From assembly GCF_032051675.1 (NCBI RefSeq), contig NZ_CP116968.1, positions 4,023,001 to 4,087,000 of the forward strand: 64,000 bases of DNA, in the 5' to 3' direction. Source of the stretch: Candidatus Nitrospira neomarina (GTDB taxonomy: Bacteria > Nitrospirota > Nitrospiria > Nitrospirales > UBA8639). Below, one piece after another: positions 1-8,837 of this stretch. Numbering within the stretch: position 1 is the stretch's first letter; every line of letters begins with the position of its first letter. The position numbers were made by a program, and so were the translations under genes. A model generated the notes under the pieces. The model saw only the letters and a list, made by a program, of their open reading frames with translations, was not told the DNA's origin and ran no database searches.

Positions 1-768
1 TTGATTGGTTCCTCTGGTTTCCTGGGTGGGGTTTCATCCGATTGGCAGATCGTTGGAGTGGGTGATGTGAGTAATGACGGAATGGCTGATATTGTCTGGC
101 GCAACACCCTAAGTGGCGCGGTGGCTGTCTGGTTTTTGAATGGGTTGACGATCACCTCGGCCAGTTTCCCCGGGAGCGCTTCCTTGGATTGGGTGATTAA
201 GGGAGTGGGCGATATGGATGGCAATGGAAGTGCCGATCTCATCTGGCACAATATGCAAAACGGAGCTGTTGCGGTTTGGCTCATGGATGGGCCCTCAATT
301 AGCAGATTCCGTTCACTGCCCGGTGTGCCCTTAGCGTGGCAGATCGTTGGGATCGGTGATGTGAATGCGGACGGCCTGGCGGACATCATTTGGCGCCATA
401 GCGGAGGGGTATCTGCCGTGTGGGTGCTGGATGAGGCGAGGATCACCTCGGTGGGATTCCTCGGAGGGACCACACCAGAGTGGGAAAAAGCAGGCTTTGG
501 TGATCTGAACGGGGATGGGACGACTGATATGGTTTGGCGCCATACCGGTACCGGGAAGGTGGGCATCTGGTTGATGAACGGAGGGGCGATTGAGGAATCC
601 GGCTTTTTGCCGGGTATGCACTCGGGGTGGCGTATTGCGCAGGTCGGTGACGCAGATGGAGATGGGAAGGCCGATGTGATTTGGCATAATCGCAGTACAG
701 GACAGGTGGCGGTCTGGCTCATGGATGGCCTGACCTTGTCCTCGACAGAATTTCCCGGCAGCACGTAG
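1..768 (+). CDS. FG-GAP/VCBS repeat protein, 3' part
   Basis: The reading frame is open from the first base, so the N-terminus lies outside the window. The visible 255 residues are five tandem units of about 49 residues. Each has an Asp-rich loop such as DVSNDG, DMDGNG, DVNADG, DLNGDG or DADGDG (near residues 22, 71, 120, 168 and 217). The loop is followed by an [AT]D-hydrophobic-x-W-[RH] strand and an AVWLMDG-like strand. This is the calcium-binding FG-GAP/VCBS propeller pattern of secreted or surface proteins. No sorting signal is visible at the C-terminus, which ends right after the last repeat. The specific function is unknown. Confidence 0.85.
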   Translation: MIGSSGFLGGVSSDWQIVGVGDVSNDGMADIVWRNTLSGAVAVWFLNGLTITSASFPGSASLDWVIKGVGDMDGNGSADLIWHNMQNGAVAVWLMDGPSISRFRSLPGVPLAWQIVGIGDVNADGLADIIWRHSGGVSAVWVLDEARITSVGFLGGTTPEWEKAGFGDLNGDGTTDMVWRHTGTGKVGIWLMNGGAIEESGFLPGMHSGWRIAQVGDADGDGKADVIWHNRSTGQVAVWLMDGLTLSSTEFPGST

Positions 769-1122
769 ATATCAGTTTTATGACTACAGAACCTAGGTTC
801 GATAAGCTTCCCTATCAAAGATCGTTTCTTTGTTCCAACTCTCAATGCTCCCAATGAAAATGGGCGGATCTATTCGTTGAAGCCTGCTCTGAATGCCGTG
901 TTTATTCAAATCCTCTTTGGGGGGAGAGAATCATCATGTGGCGTGTTTCCCGTCTAAGACGTTGATTCCCCTATCCCCGGGTTGCCCTCCCTTTCGTGTG
1001 TTCAAAAATATTCTGGATAGCTCTAGAGACGACAATCACGGGCAGGGTGAAGACCGATTGTTTCAGAGCGTGGGCACGCGCAGGCGAGTACCAAGAGTTG
1101 CGGATTCTCGAATCACAATATC
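769..1122. other. intergenic stretch between convergent genes
   Basis: About 350 bases lie between the repeat-protein stop and the stop of the minus-strand PagL-like gene. The open frames here lack ribosome sites and recognisable protein character. I found no strong hairpin with a T-tract. Confidence 0.5.
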
Positions 1123-1752
1123 TCACGGGGAAAAAAAGGATATGCCGACATTGAAGAGACAGCCGTTCAACCCAATATTCCGTTCGCCAATTCCTGCGTT
1201 GGAAATATGATGGAAGCGAATACCGAGGGTCACCGCCGTGTTCTCTGTCACAAAATAGGAGACACCCGGCCCCGTTTGAAGGACGAAATTAAATTGCGTG
1301 CTTTGTTCGGGAATCCGGGGTCCCAGGTCTGTCCACAACATGCCTGCTCCACCATCCCAAAATGGCATCCACCGTCCAAAGTTAAGGAAGTTATATTTCA
1401 CCATTAACGAGCCTCCGAACGCTGAGGCGCTAAACGGTTGGTAATAGTGCGCAGCCAACGGTTCAATTAACACTTCGATGTTCCCGGAGGTCCAACCTGA
1501 GCTAATTTCATCCGTCAACACCAGGCCCAATTGAGGTAGGAAATAAACGGCGCTACGATTAGCTGACGGTTCATTTCCAAAGGCATTATTTCCTTGCCAA
1601 TACCCGGTGAGAAATCCGAATTCGAGAGTGCCCTTGGTCACACGATTTCTGGCGTCAAAATCCACCCCCCACGCCGTTCCAACCAAAAAGAGCATGAACA
1701 GCACGCCAGTCATTTCGATGATGAATTGTTCCCTTTTGAATCCCTTTAACAT
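1123..1752 (-). CDS. PagL-like lipid A 3-O-deacylase / acyloxyacyl hydrolase
   Basis: A 209-residue protein with a hydrophobic N-terminal signal (about residues 10-30), then alternating strands typical of an eight-stranded outer-membrane barrel. The C-terminal part has an HHISNAGIGERNIGLN-type segment, matching the His-x-Ser-Asn active-site region of PagL enzymes, which remove the 3-O acyl chain from lipid A. It ends in an aromatic residue region (GISFFSP) as many barrels do. The start is supported by AAGGA seven bases upstream of ATG. Family assignment is good. Activity is inferred, because the acidic member of the PagL triad is not obvious. Confidence 0.7.
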   Translation of the reverse strand: MLKGFKREQFIIEMTGVLFMLFLVGTAWGVDFDARNRVTKGTLEFGFLTGYWQGNNAFGNEPSANRSAVYFLPQLGLVLTDEISSGWTSGNIEVLIEPLAAHYYQPFSASAFGGSLMVKYNFLNFGRWMPFWDGGAGMLWTDLGPRIPEQSTQFNFVLQTGPGVSYFVTENTAVTLGIRFHHISNAGIGERNIGLNGCLFNVGISFFSP

Positions 1753-1964
1753 TAAAATTCCTTTTTTTGTCTTCAGAACATCCCGATGAGTTAGTCAGAG
1801 AATTTGCAAGTTAAGCCTCATTCAGCTTCCGTTTTCGCCAACTCTCTCATGAGCATTTCATGAAATTCCAATATTGAGCAGGAATTTCCCATAATTGGAA
1901 CCAACAATTCAATGAACTTTTTATTCTAAAGGGTTACAATCATTAGATTATTGAGGTCAAAAAA

Positions 1965-2162
1965 ATGGAATCTTCACCTTTATCTTTGAACATGCCATCC
2001 AAGAAACCTGTGAAAGATCCTCTTGCGCGACTGTCTTTGGCCGTCCGCGAGTTAGATAAACTCATCAACCGGGCCAATCAACTGGCTCATCTTTCAGAAC
2101 AAGCCCTCCCCATGGATCACTCAACCCAGTCTGACCAGTGTCCTTCACCTCAAAAGACCTGA
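1965..2162 (+). CDS. small hypothetical protein (65 aa)
   Basis: ATG is preceded by GAGG with eight bases of spacing. The product is polar and probably helical in the middle (a heptad-like LSLAVRELDKLINRANQLAHL stretch split by charged residues). It has no signal peptide or known motif. It stands alone between the divergent PagL-like gene and a gene-poor stretch. I do not recognise the family; the ribosome site is the main support. Confidence 0.4.
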   Translation: MESSPLSLNMPSKKPVKDPLARLSLAVRELDKLINRANQLAHLSEQALPMDHSTQSDQCPSPQKT

Positions 2163-2950
2163 CTCTAATCCTTTTAGTCAGAGCTATTTTCCTCAATCTG
2201 CATAAAATCCTTTCCGTTCCCCCACCAAAGAGAATTCCCGTTTTTTTAGTGATCAAGCTGTGAAAGTTTCTAACAAAAAATCTATGCAACTCACTAACAA
2301 GTGATTGTGCGGACAAAGAGTAAGCCATGCTTTAGATGGATTCCAAAGGCTTGTGAATCTTGGGGTGCTTAGAGTTAGGTAAACTCAGAGGGGAGTTTTC
2401 CCGGGTTGCCGAATAGATGTTTGGGCCACGGCTGCAGACAGGGATTCGACCAGGCTTCACTCCGGGTGGATGGTTCGTTTTCTGATACTAAATCGCGTTT
2501 TTCATTTAATGGGATGAATGACAGAGTTGAACGATGCTTGCTAAAGATTCACCTAAATTAACAGACAAGAAGTATGGAGGGATTAATGGGTGATCGATGC
2601 TGTCCCTTGGCTTAAAATTCCGGTGGCCATAGCCACCGTTCAGATTGAGACTACTTGTGGTTGGCGTGCAGGGCTTTGGCTTCCAATGAAAGCGATACTG
2701 TGTCTTGGGTGGAAGACGGTGACGGGTTTCCTTGGGATTGGGGAACGACGGCTGCTTGGATGAGCGGAAGCGAAGCTTGGGTAAGAAAGTTGGCGGCCGC
2801 TAATGCAGAAAATTCACTCATGAGGCATCTCCTTTCCTGAAGGTCTTATCGGTTTAGTTTCCGGGATTCTTGATCCATATTCGCCGGAAAAATCAGGACG
2901 TCTGTCTCATGCGTGCGGGAAAGATTTAGGGAAAGTTGCCGTCCTGCAGG
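2163..2950. other. gene-poor stretch
   Basis: About 790 bases before the transporter stop codon hold no convincing gene. A 61-codon frame at 2655-2840 starts without a ribosome site and has no family character. No tRNA, clear terminator or long repeat is seen. Confidence 0.5.
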
Positions 2951-4315
2951 CTATAGAATGCCGATCGCGTTGAGGAGGACAATAAACACAGCAACCGGGG
3001 CGATGTAACGTACGAGAGCCTGCCAGGCAAGGTAGAGGGTAGGGTTATGTATGTTGAGTTCGGATTTAGTGCTTTCGGCCTTCATGAGCCACCCGGCAAA
3101 GAGAGCAATGAGAATCCCACCCAGGGGGAGCATGAGATTGGATGTCACAAAATCTAACAGATCAAAAAAGGATAGACCGAAAAACTTGATTTCTGCCCAC
3201 CAGTTGAATGACCAGACTGTTCCGAGGCCAATCAGCCAGGTGGTTACCCCTGAATACAGAGAAGCCTTGATTCGTGAGAATCCAAAAGTTTCAATGAGCC
3301 AGGTGACCAGGGGTTCGATCAAAGAAATCGACGAGGTCCAAGCGGCTACAAGCAAGAGAATGAAAAAGAGCGAGCCGAAGGCGAGGCCGCCGGGCATGTT
3401 GCCGAACGCGACGGGCAGTGTTTGAAAAATGAGACCTGGTCCGGAGCCTGGTTCCATATTGTTTGCAAAGACGATTGGAAAAATGGCCATGCCGGCTAAT
3501 AAGGCAACAAGGGTGTCAGCTAGGCCAATGATAATTGAGGTGGAGGCGATTGACGTGTCTTTGGGAACATACGAGCCGTAGATCATGATGGTGCCCATGC
3601 CAAGACTGAGGCTAAAGAAGGCTTGCCCCATGGCTGTGAGCATGCTCGCGCCTGTCAATTTACTGAAGTCCGGCGTAAAGAGAAATTCCAGACCTTTTCC
3701 AAAAAAACCCGTGGTCATGCTGTAGGCGACCATAAGCAGCAAAAGCAGGAAAAGAGTCGGCATAAGAAATTGTATTGCTCTTTCCAATCCTCCTTTGACT
3801 CCCCCTGCCACGACGGTCATGGTCAGGGTCATAAATACCGTGTGCCAAAAGAAGAGCGTGGTTCCGCTCCCTATAAAATTGTTAAAGGTGTCTGCAGCAA
3901 ATTGGCCCGAGGTTCCGCTGAAAGTCCCCGCACCTGATTTGAAAATATAGGCCAGTGTCCAGCCGCCAATGACACTGTAGTAGGAAAGGATCAACATGCC
4001 CGCCAAAGTGCCTGACCAGCCAACAATTTGCCACCATTGGGTGGTGTTGGTTTCTTCCGCCAGCACTTGCATGGAACGAATTGGGGTGGAACGTCCTCTT
4101 CGGCCCAACAAAATTTCGGCCATCATTAAGGGGATCCCCAGGGCTGCCACGCAGAGGATATACACCAGAACAAACGCACTACCTCCATTTTCTCCCGTGA
4201 GGTAGGGGAATTTCCAAATATTGCCCAACCCCACGGCCGCACCGGTGGCCGCAAGGATGAAGGTCCATCGGGAGGACCATTGGCCATGCATGGATTGTCG
4301 ATCGGAAATATTCAT
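2951..4315 (-). CDS. sodium-dependent transporter, NSS/SNF family
   Basis: A 454-residue membrane protein with about 11-12 hydrophobic segments. The N-terminal region carries the family hallmark GLGNIWKFPYLTGENGG (near residues 30-46), the unwound TM1 segment that binds sodium and substrate in LeuT-type transporters. The family imports amino acids or related amines with sodium. The substrate cannot be read from sequence. It is a single gene, divergent from the thyX-like gene, with about 190 bases between the two starts for both promoters. Prokaryotic members usually have 11 or 12 helices and 440-510 residues, so it is full length. Confidence 0.9.
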   Translation of the reverse strand: MNISDRQSMHGQWSSRWTFILAATGAAVGLGNIWKFPYLTGENGGSAFVLVYILCVAALGIPLMMAEILLGRRGRSTPIRSMQVLAEETNTTQWWQIVGWSGTLAGMLILSYYSVIGGWTLAYIFKSGAGTFSGTSGQFAADTFNNFIGSGTTLFFWHTVFMTLTMTVVAGGVKGGLERAIQFLMPTLFLLLLLMVAYSMTTGFFGKGLEFLFTPDFSKLTGASMLTAMGQAFFSLSLGMGTIMIYGSYVPKDTSIASTSIIIGLADTLVALLAGMAIFPIVFANNMEPGSGPGLIFQTLPVAFGNMPGGLAFGSLFFILLLVAAWTSSISLIEPLVTWLIETFGFSRIKASLYSGVTTWLIGLGTVWSFNWWAEIKFFGLSFFDLLDFVTSNLMLPLGGILIALFAGWLMKAESTKSELNIHNPTLYLAWQALVRYIAPVAVFIVLLNAIGIL

Positions 4316-4502
4316 CGAGGATTGGATTTCTACCTGGAGATCCGGTGGAGTGTAGTGGAGGTGCCAGGCACTTTCAAGGTCTTTTGAGCATACCTGGCGG
4401 AGAGATAATGCCTGACTTGAGATGTCACTCCTGTCTGACTATAGTGTTGTCTTCTCTGTTTCGATGGTGTTTTCTTCGGGATAAGTTGAAAGGATTGAAT
4501 CG

Positions 4503-5993
4503 ATGAGCGACGAGCAACGAAATCGGAAAGTGATTGCTCTGGCCCCCATGCCGCCGGAAAAATCTGCCTATGCCCTGGCTCGATATAGTCGTTCACCGGA
4601 TTCTATTGAGGAGAGTCTGCGATGGGTCCATTCCCATTCTTCCGAAAAGTTTTGGGAACAGTTTTATTTTGCCTATGGGCACGGGTCAATTGCCGATCTT
4701 GGGCATGCAACGGTGTGTTTCGAACATATATCTGAACTGGCGGCTATTCGTCTTGAGGATGAACCTCTGTGGGATGGGCAAGCCAAATCCAGCCGCTATC
4801 AAAACTTTGCGGCAGCCGGCTGTTACGTGCCTGGCGAGATCGCTAATACGGAAATCGAAGGGGAATATCGCGGTATCCTTGGCAGCCTCTATAATATTTA
4901 TCGGTTGCTGAAAGATCCGATCCAAACCTATTTGGGGAAGCGGTATCCCAGGCCGGAGAGTATGAAACCCGCAGATTACGATCGAACCATCGGTGCTCGA
5001 ACCTATGATGTCATTCGCTATCTGCTTCCACTGGCGGCCATGACGAATGTGGGGCAGGTGGTCAGTATTCGCACATTGGAAAAGCAAATTACGCGGTTGC
5101 TGTCTGCTCAATTGCCGGAATTGAAGGGGATTGGAGAAGATCTGAAGAATGCGTGTGCCAAGTCACCCTCAACGGTGTGGGCCGAGTTGCAGCAAGAAGA
5201 GACCAAAGGGTTAGAGCCCTTGGCGCCGACCTTAGCCCGGTATGCGGGGGCAAACGAATATCAAGGTTCGGTATATAAGGACGTGCTTCGCCAGGTGAAG
5301 GGGCGACTCAAACAGGCCAGCTATGATGATCCGCAATCCTGGAAAGGGAGGGATCAGCCGGTTGATTTGCTGGAACCGCATGCGCCGTTGGATGAATTAG
5401 TGACGACGCTGGTATATCGAGTGAGCCATGCCCCGTACCGGTTCCTCCTTGAGTGGGTACAACAGTGGTCGGAAAAAGAGAAACAGGAAGTCGTCGATGC
5501 CGCGCTACGCGGTCGTGGTCCTCATGACGATTTGATAAAGGAATTCCGCTCCGGGTATGCCTTTATCTTTGACATTCTGATGGATATCGGTGGGTGGCGG
5601 GATATGCACCGGCACCGGCGTTGTCAGCAGATTCAGCAAAATTTTACCACGATTCATGGGTACGAGGTGCCGTCTGTTTTGTCGGAGGCAGGGGTGGAGA
5701 GAGAATATCGGCAAGCCATGGATGCCGTGCGACTGGATATAGAGCGGTTGCGTGTCAGCAATCAGGAGGCGGCTCTCTATGCCATTCCATTTGGGTTTCG
5801 TGTTCGGTGTTTGTTTAAAATGGATTTTGCTGAGGTTGAGTACATTGCCAAATTGCGGTCTGGAGTAAAGGGCCATTGGTCGTATCGAACAGTGGCCTGG
5901 GTTATGAAGCAAAAGATGCTTGAGCGACATCCGTATCTAGGAAGTCTCATGGAGGCCACGTCGCCGGATATTGAAGATTCGCTGACGCGTTAG
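4503..5993 (+). CDS. tandem ThyX-like (FAD-dependent thymidylate synthase family) protein
   Basis: At 496 residues this is about twice the usual ThyX length (about 220-250). The N-terminal half has YGHGSIADLGHATVCFEHIS (about residues 58-77) and ends its core with SSRYQNF, resembling the ThyX His/Ser and SxRY elements, but no RHR triplet lies between them. The C-terminal half has RDMHRHRRCQQIQ (near 366-378), resembling the RHR part of the RHRxxS signature, without SxRY. The family methylates dUMP using FAD, NADPH and methylenetetrahydrofolate. Whether this split-motif protein makes dTMP is uncertain. The start has AAAGGA upstream. A TPR gene follows after 43 bases. Confidence 0.8.
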   Translation: MSDEQRNRKVIALAPMPPEKSAYALARYSRSPDSIEESLRWVHSHSSEKFWEQFYFAYGHGSIADLGHATVCFEHISELAAIRLEDEPLWDGQAKSSRYQNFAAAGCYVPGEIANTEIEGEYRGILGSLYNIYRLLKDPIQTYLGKRYPRPESMKPADYDRTIGARTYDVIRYLLPLAAMTNVGQVVSIRTLEKQITRLLSAQLPELKGIGEDLKNACAKSPSTVWAELQQEETKGLEPLAPTLARYAGANEYQGSVYKDVLRQVKGRLKQASYDDPQSWKGRDQPVDLLEPHAPLDELVTTLVYRVSHAPYRFLLEWVQQWSEKEKQEVVDAALRGRGPHDDLIKEFRSGYAFIFDILMDIGGWRDMHRHRRCQQIQQNFTTIHGYEVPSVLSEAGVEREYRQAMDAVRLDIERLRVSNQEAALYAIPFGFRVRCLFKMDFAEVEYIAKLRSGVKGHWSYRTVAWVMKQKMLERHPYLGSLMEATSPDIEDSLTR

Positions 5994-6036
5994 CGAATGA
6001 ATAAGCATGATTGAACTCGATTAAAAGGATGTGGGC

Positions 6037-7056
6037 ATGAGTGTAGATTATGAGCATGTAATTAATGACGCCATTTGCCAGGGAGAATGGGATGTGGTCT
6101 ACGCAAAGGCGCGACAGTGGTCTGAACAGGCTGACTGCGGGCCTTTGCCCTATTTCGCGCTGAATGTCGTGTGCATGTTGCGTGGGGATTTTGCTGAAGC
6201 GTGGAAGATCTATCCTCGGGCTTTTGGTGAAGAGGCCGATGTGCAACTGCTTCAGGAGTGGATGGCGCGCTTGCGGGTTCAGGGATCGGATGCGCCGGAT
6301 TTTTTGTTATTTGAAGGAGTGTTTTATACACAATCCGGACGGATGGAGGAGGCGGTGGCCAGTTATGAACAAGTAGGAGCGTTGGCTCCTCACTCTCCCT
6401 ATCCATACTTTTTCCTGGCGCAAATTTATCAGGCCAAGGATCGTATCGATCAGGCCGTTAAAGCCTACCGCGAAGCCATTAAGCGGGACCCCTCTTATGT
6501 GGCAGCTCGCCTTAAACTCGGGGTGGCCTATCAGGATCAAGGACAGTTGGAAATGGCCATTCCACAATATCGGGAAGTCCTGAAGCTCCGTCCTGATGAT
6601 GCCTTTGGGCATACCAATCTAGCCTGTGCCTTAGCGGAACAAGGTAAAATTGAGCCGGCGATTGAAGAATATAAAAAGGCGTTGCAGATTGATCCTCATG
6701 ATGCTGAAGTGTATTTCGCCCTGGGAGGTCTTTATGAAAACAAGGGGAGACTGGATTTAGCGAAACGACAGTACGAAGAAGCCCTTCGGCTGGAACCAAA
6801 CTTTGCTCCGGCCGCGACCGCGATTGGCTGGTTTTTATATGATAAGGGGCAAGACGATTTTGCCATGGATTATTTTAGCCGAGCGCTCAAAGCCAACCCT
6901 GATGATGCCCAAGCGACATTCGGGGTTGGCCGGATCTATGAAGAAAAGCGTAAGCCGGAGTTGGCGGTGCAGCATTATCAGCGGGCACTGTCTTTAGAAA
7001 AAGACCCGGACAAGAAGATGCGCATTCTCAATTTTATGGATAAATTGCTTGGATAG
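6037..7056 (+). CDS. TPR-repeat protein (339 aa)
   Basis: Apart from an irregular N-terminal 80 residues, the protein is built of consecutive 34-residue TPR units with the usual G-x-x-Y, A-x-x-x-[FY] and P positions; seven or so can be counted. TPRs are protein-binding scaffolds. No signal peptide or membrane helix is seen, so it is probably cytoplasmic. ATG at 6037 is preferred over GTG at 6031, because the AAAAGGA site is properly spaced only from the ATG. It may be cotranscribed with the thyX-like gene upstream. The partner is unknown. Confidence 0.8.
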   Translation: MSVDYEHVINDAICQGEWDVVYAKARQWSEQADCGPLPYFALNVVCMLRGDFAEAWKIYPRAFGEEADVQLLQEWMARLRVQGSDAPDFLLFEGVFYTQSGRMEEAVASYEQVGALAPHSPYPYFFLAQIYQAKDRIDQAVKAYREAIKRDPSYVAARLKLGVAYQDQGQLEMAIPQYREVLKLRPDDAFGHTNLACALAEQGKIEPAIEEYKKALQIDPHDAEVYFALGGLYENKGRLDLAKRQYEEALRLEPNFAPAATAIGWFLYDKGQDDFAMDYFSRALKANPDDAQATFGVGRIYEEKRKPELAVQHYQRALSLEKDPDKKMRILNFMDKLLG

Positions 7057-7113
7057 ATTAGATAGCAGTAGGGAGCGGACGGGCATCAGGCATTCTTCGA
7101 AAGCGGTGTGAAG

Positions 7114-7404
7114 TTATTCCTTCCGAAAGAATTCTTGAATGGCTGATATTTGAGGATTAAGGTCTCCGGTGTTTCGTACTTCCCGGCGTATCTGCTCTTG
7201 CAAGTAGGATGAGTATCCCACCTTGTTGAGGAAAAGCGCGAAAAATTGATCAGGTGGAAGCGCAGTCTGGTTTCGCAATTCCTCAACAATGTCATCACTG
7301 ATGGGGATCAAAGTACTCCCGATGTGGAGAATGACTTTATAGTAATTCCCGTCCCCCCGTTGTTCCAATCTCAGACCTGTTTGTGTTCCCAAGTTGTGCT
7401 CCAA
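7114..7404 (-). CDS. hypothetical protein (about 96 aa)
   Basis: A small acidic/polar protein with an N-terminal strand-rich part (LRLEQRGDGNYYKVILHIG) and a helical C-terminal part ending FFRKE. It has no signal peptide, cysteines or known motif. The longest frame starts at TTG 7404, with AGAAGG almost touching the start codon, so the true start is uncertain. It converges on the TPR gene with only 57 bases between stops. I do not recognise the family. Confidence 0.5.
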   Translation of the reverse strand: MEHNLGTQTGLRLEQRGDGNYYKVILHIGSTLIPISDDIVEELRNQTALPPDQFFALFLNKVGYSSYLQEQIRREVRNTGDLNPQISAIQEFFRKE

Positions 7405-7490
7405 CCTTCTTGAAAATCTATGAAAGCCTTCTCCAATCGCGGGTCATTGTAGGGTATCCAAAATTGGAATAACAAGGTTCCGTCCTCTTC

Positions 7491-7519
7491 TTGACTGGTC
7501 TAGGACCCTGTGCTAGCGT
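7491..7519 (+). promoter_or_regulatory. candidate sigma-70 promoter for serC
   Basis: TTGACT (7491-7496), 17 bases, then TGC-TAGCGT (extended -10, hexamer 7514-7519), about 80 bases upstream of the serC start. The -35 is good and the -10 weak but carries the extended TG. A prediction by eye. Confidence 0.35.
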
Positions 7520-7596
7520 AACCTCTTTTTCACACTGGTGAGATTTGTAATTCAATAGGTATGACGCCAGTTTAGGGATGGAGGACAAGTCAGATA

Positions 7597-8679
7597 ATGC
7601 CGCGGTTATATAACTTTAGTGCGGGTCCGGCGATCTTGCCGGAAGAAGTGTTAAAACAGGCTCAGACCGAATTGCCGGATTGGCGTGGCTCTGGTGCATC
7701 AATCATGGAGATGAGCCATCGTGGGAAAGAGTTTGTCTCGGTGGCTGCAGAAGCCGAGCAAGATGTTCGCGATTTATTGGGAGTCCCTGCTAATTATAAA
7801 GTGCTTTTTTTGCAAGGCGGGGCGTCCACGCAATTTGCCACGATTCCCATGAATATTTTGCGTGGGAAAAGTAAAGCTGATTACATTTTAACCGGTGCGT
7901 GGGGCAAAAAAGCCGTAAGCGATGCAAAAAAATATTGTGGTGTCAATGTTGCGGCATCTTCCGAAAGCGATAAATTTACGAGTATTCCACCATTTGAAGG
8001 TTGGGCATTAAGTCAGGATGCCGCCTATGTGCATTACACGCCCAATGAGACGATCGGTGGGGTGGAATTTCACTGGGTCCCAGATACCGGCGAGGTGCCG
8101 TTAGTTGCCGATTTTTCATCCACTATACTATCGCGTCCCATTGATGTCAGTCGGTTCGGAATCATTTATGCTGGCGCACAAAAAAATATCGGCCCAGCCG
8201 GCTTGACATTAGTGATTGTGCGGGACGACCTCATTGGAAATGCGTTGCCAATTACCCCAAGCGTGTACGATTATGCCAAACAAGCAGAAGCGGATTCTAT
8301 GTTGAATACACCGCCAACTTATGCCGTGTATATTGCCGGTTTGGTGTTTAAATGGTTAAAAAAACAAGGTGGGCTTTCGGCGATGAGTGCCATTAATCAA
8401 CGGAAGGCCGATAAACTCTACGCAGCAATTGATGGGTCAAGATTTTACCGAAATCCCGTGGAAAAGGCCTCTCGGTCCTGGATGAACGTCCCCTTCGTAT
8501 TGGCCAAACCGGATTTGGATAAGGATTTCCTTGCAGGAGCGACAGAGGCAGGATTAACAACACTTGAAGGCCATCGTTCTGTTGGCGGAATGCGCGCCAG
8601 TATTTATAACGCGATGCCTGAAGCTGGCGTTGATGCGTTAATTGACTTTATGGCGGACTTTGAGAAACGCAAAGCCTAA
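7597..8679 (+). CDS. serC: phosphoserine aminotransferase
   Basis: A 360-residue class V aminotransferase, the normal SerC length. It converts 3-phosphohydroxypyruvate and glutamate to O-phosphoserine, the second step of serine synthesis, and usually also serves pyridoxal phosphate synthesis. The start [15 protein letters not shown] is the family signature. GGASTQF binds the cofactor phosphate, and the PLP lysine lies in [10 protein letters not shown] (about residue 198). The C-terminal [16 protein letters not shown] is also typical. GGAGG lies 12 bases before ATG, a little far. serA follows 158 bases downstream, giving two consecutive pathway genes in reverse enzymatic order. Confidence 0.97.
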   Translation: MPRLYNFSAGPAILPEEVLKQAQTELPDWRGSGASIMEMSHRGKEFVSVAAEAEQDVRDLLGVPANYKVLFLQGGASTQFATIPMNILRGKSKADYILTGAWGKKAVSDAKKYCGVNVAASSESDKFTSIPPFEGWALSQDAAYVHYTPNETIGGVEFHWVPDTGEVPLVADFSSTILSRPIDVSRFGIIYAGAQKNIGPAGLTLVIVRDDLIGNALPITPSVYDYAKQAEADSMLNTPPTYAVYIAGLVFKWLKKQGGLSAMSAINQRKADKLYAAIDGSRFYRNPVEKASRSWMNVPFVLAKPDLDKDFLAGATEAGLTTLEGHRSVGGMRASIYNAMPEAGVDALIDFMADFEKRKA

Positions 8680-8837
8680 CGTCGCCTTGGGAATCTGATT
8701 ACGAATGACCTGCCAAGTTACAAGATAAAGATAATAATACGAATATATTTGCGACAACCTTGCGTGTGGATGAGGCAAGACTGCTCAAGATTTCCCTGTA
8801 AGAACTAAAGTGGGGCCTCCCCTATATTGGAGATACT

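Noticed and set aside
2655-2840. 61-codon frame in the gene-poor stretch
   Set aside because: No ribosome site, unusual Trp/Ser-rich composition and no family signal.
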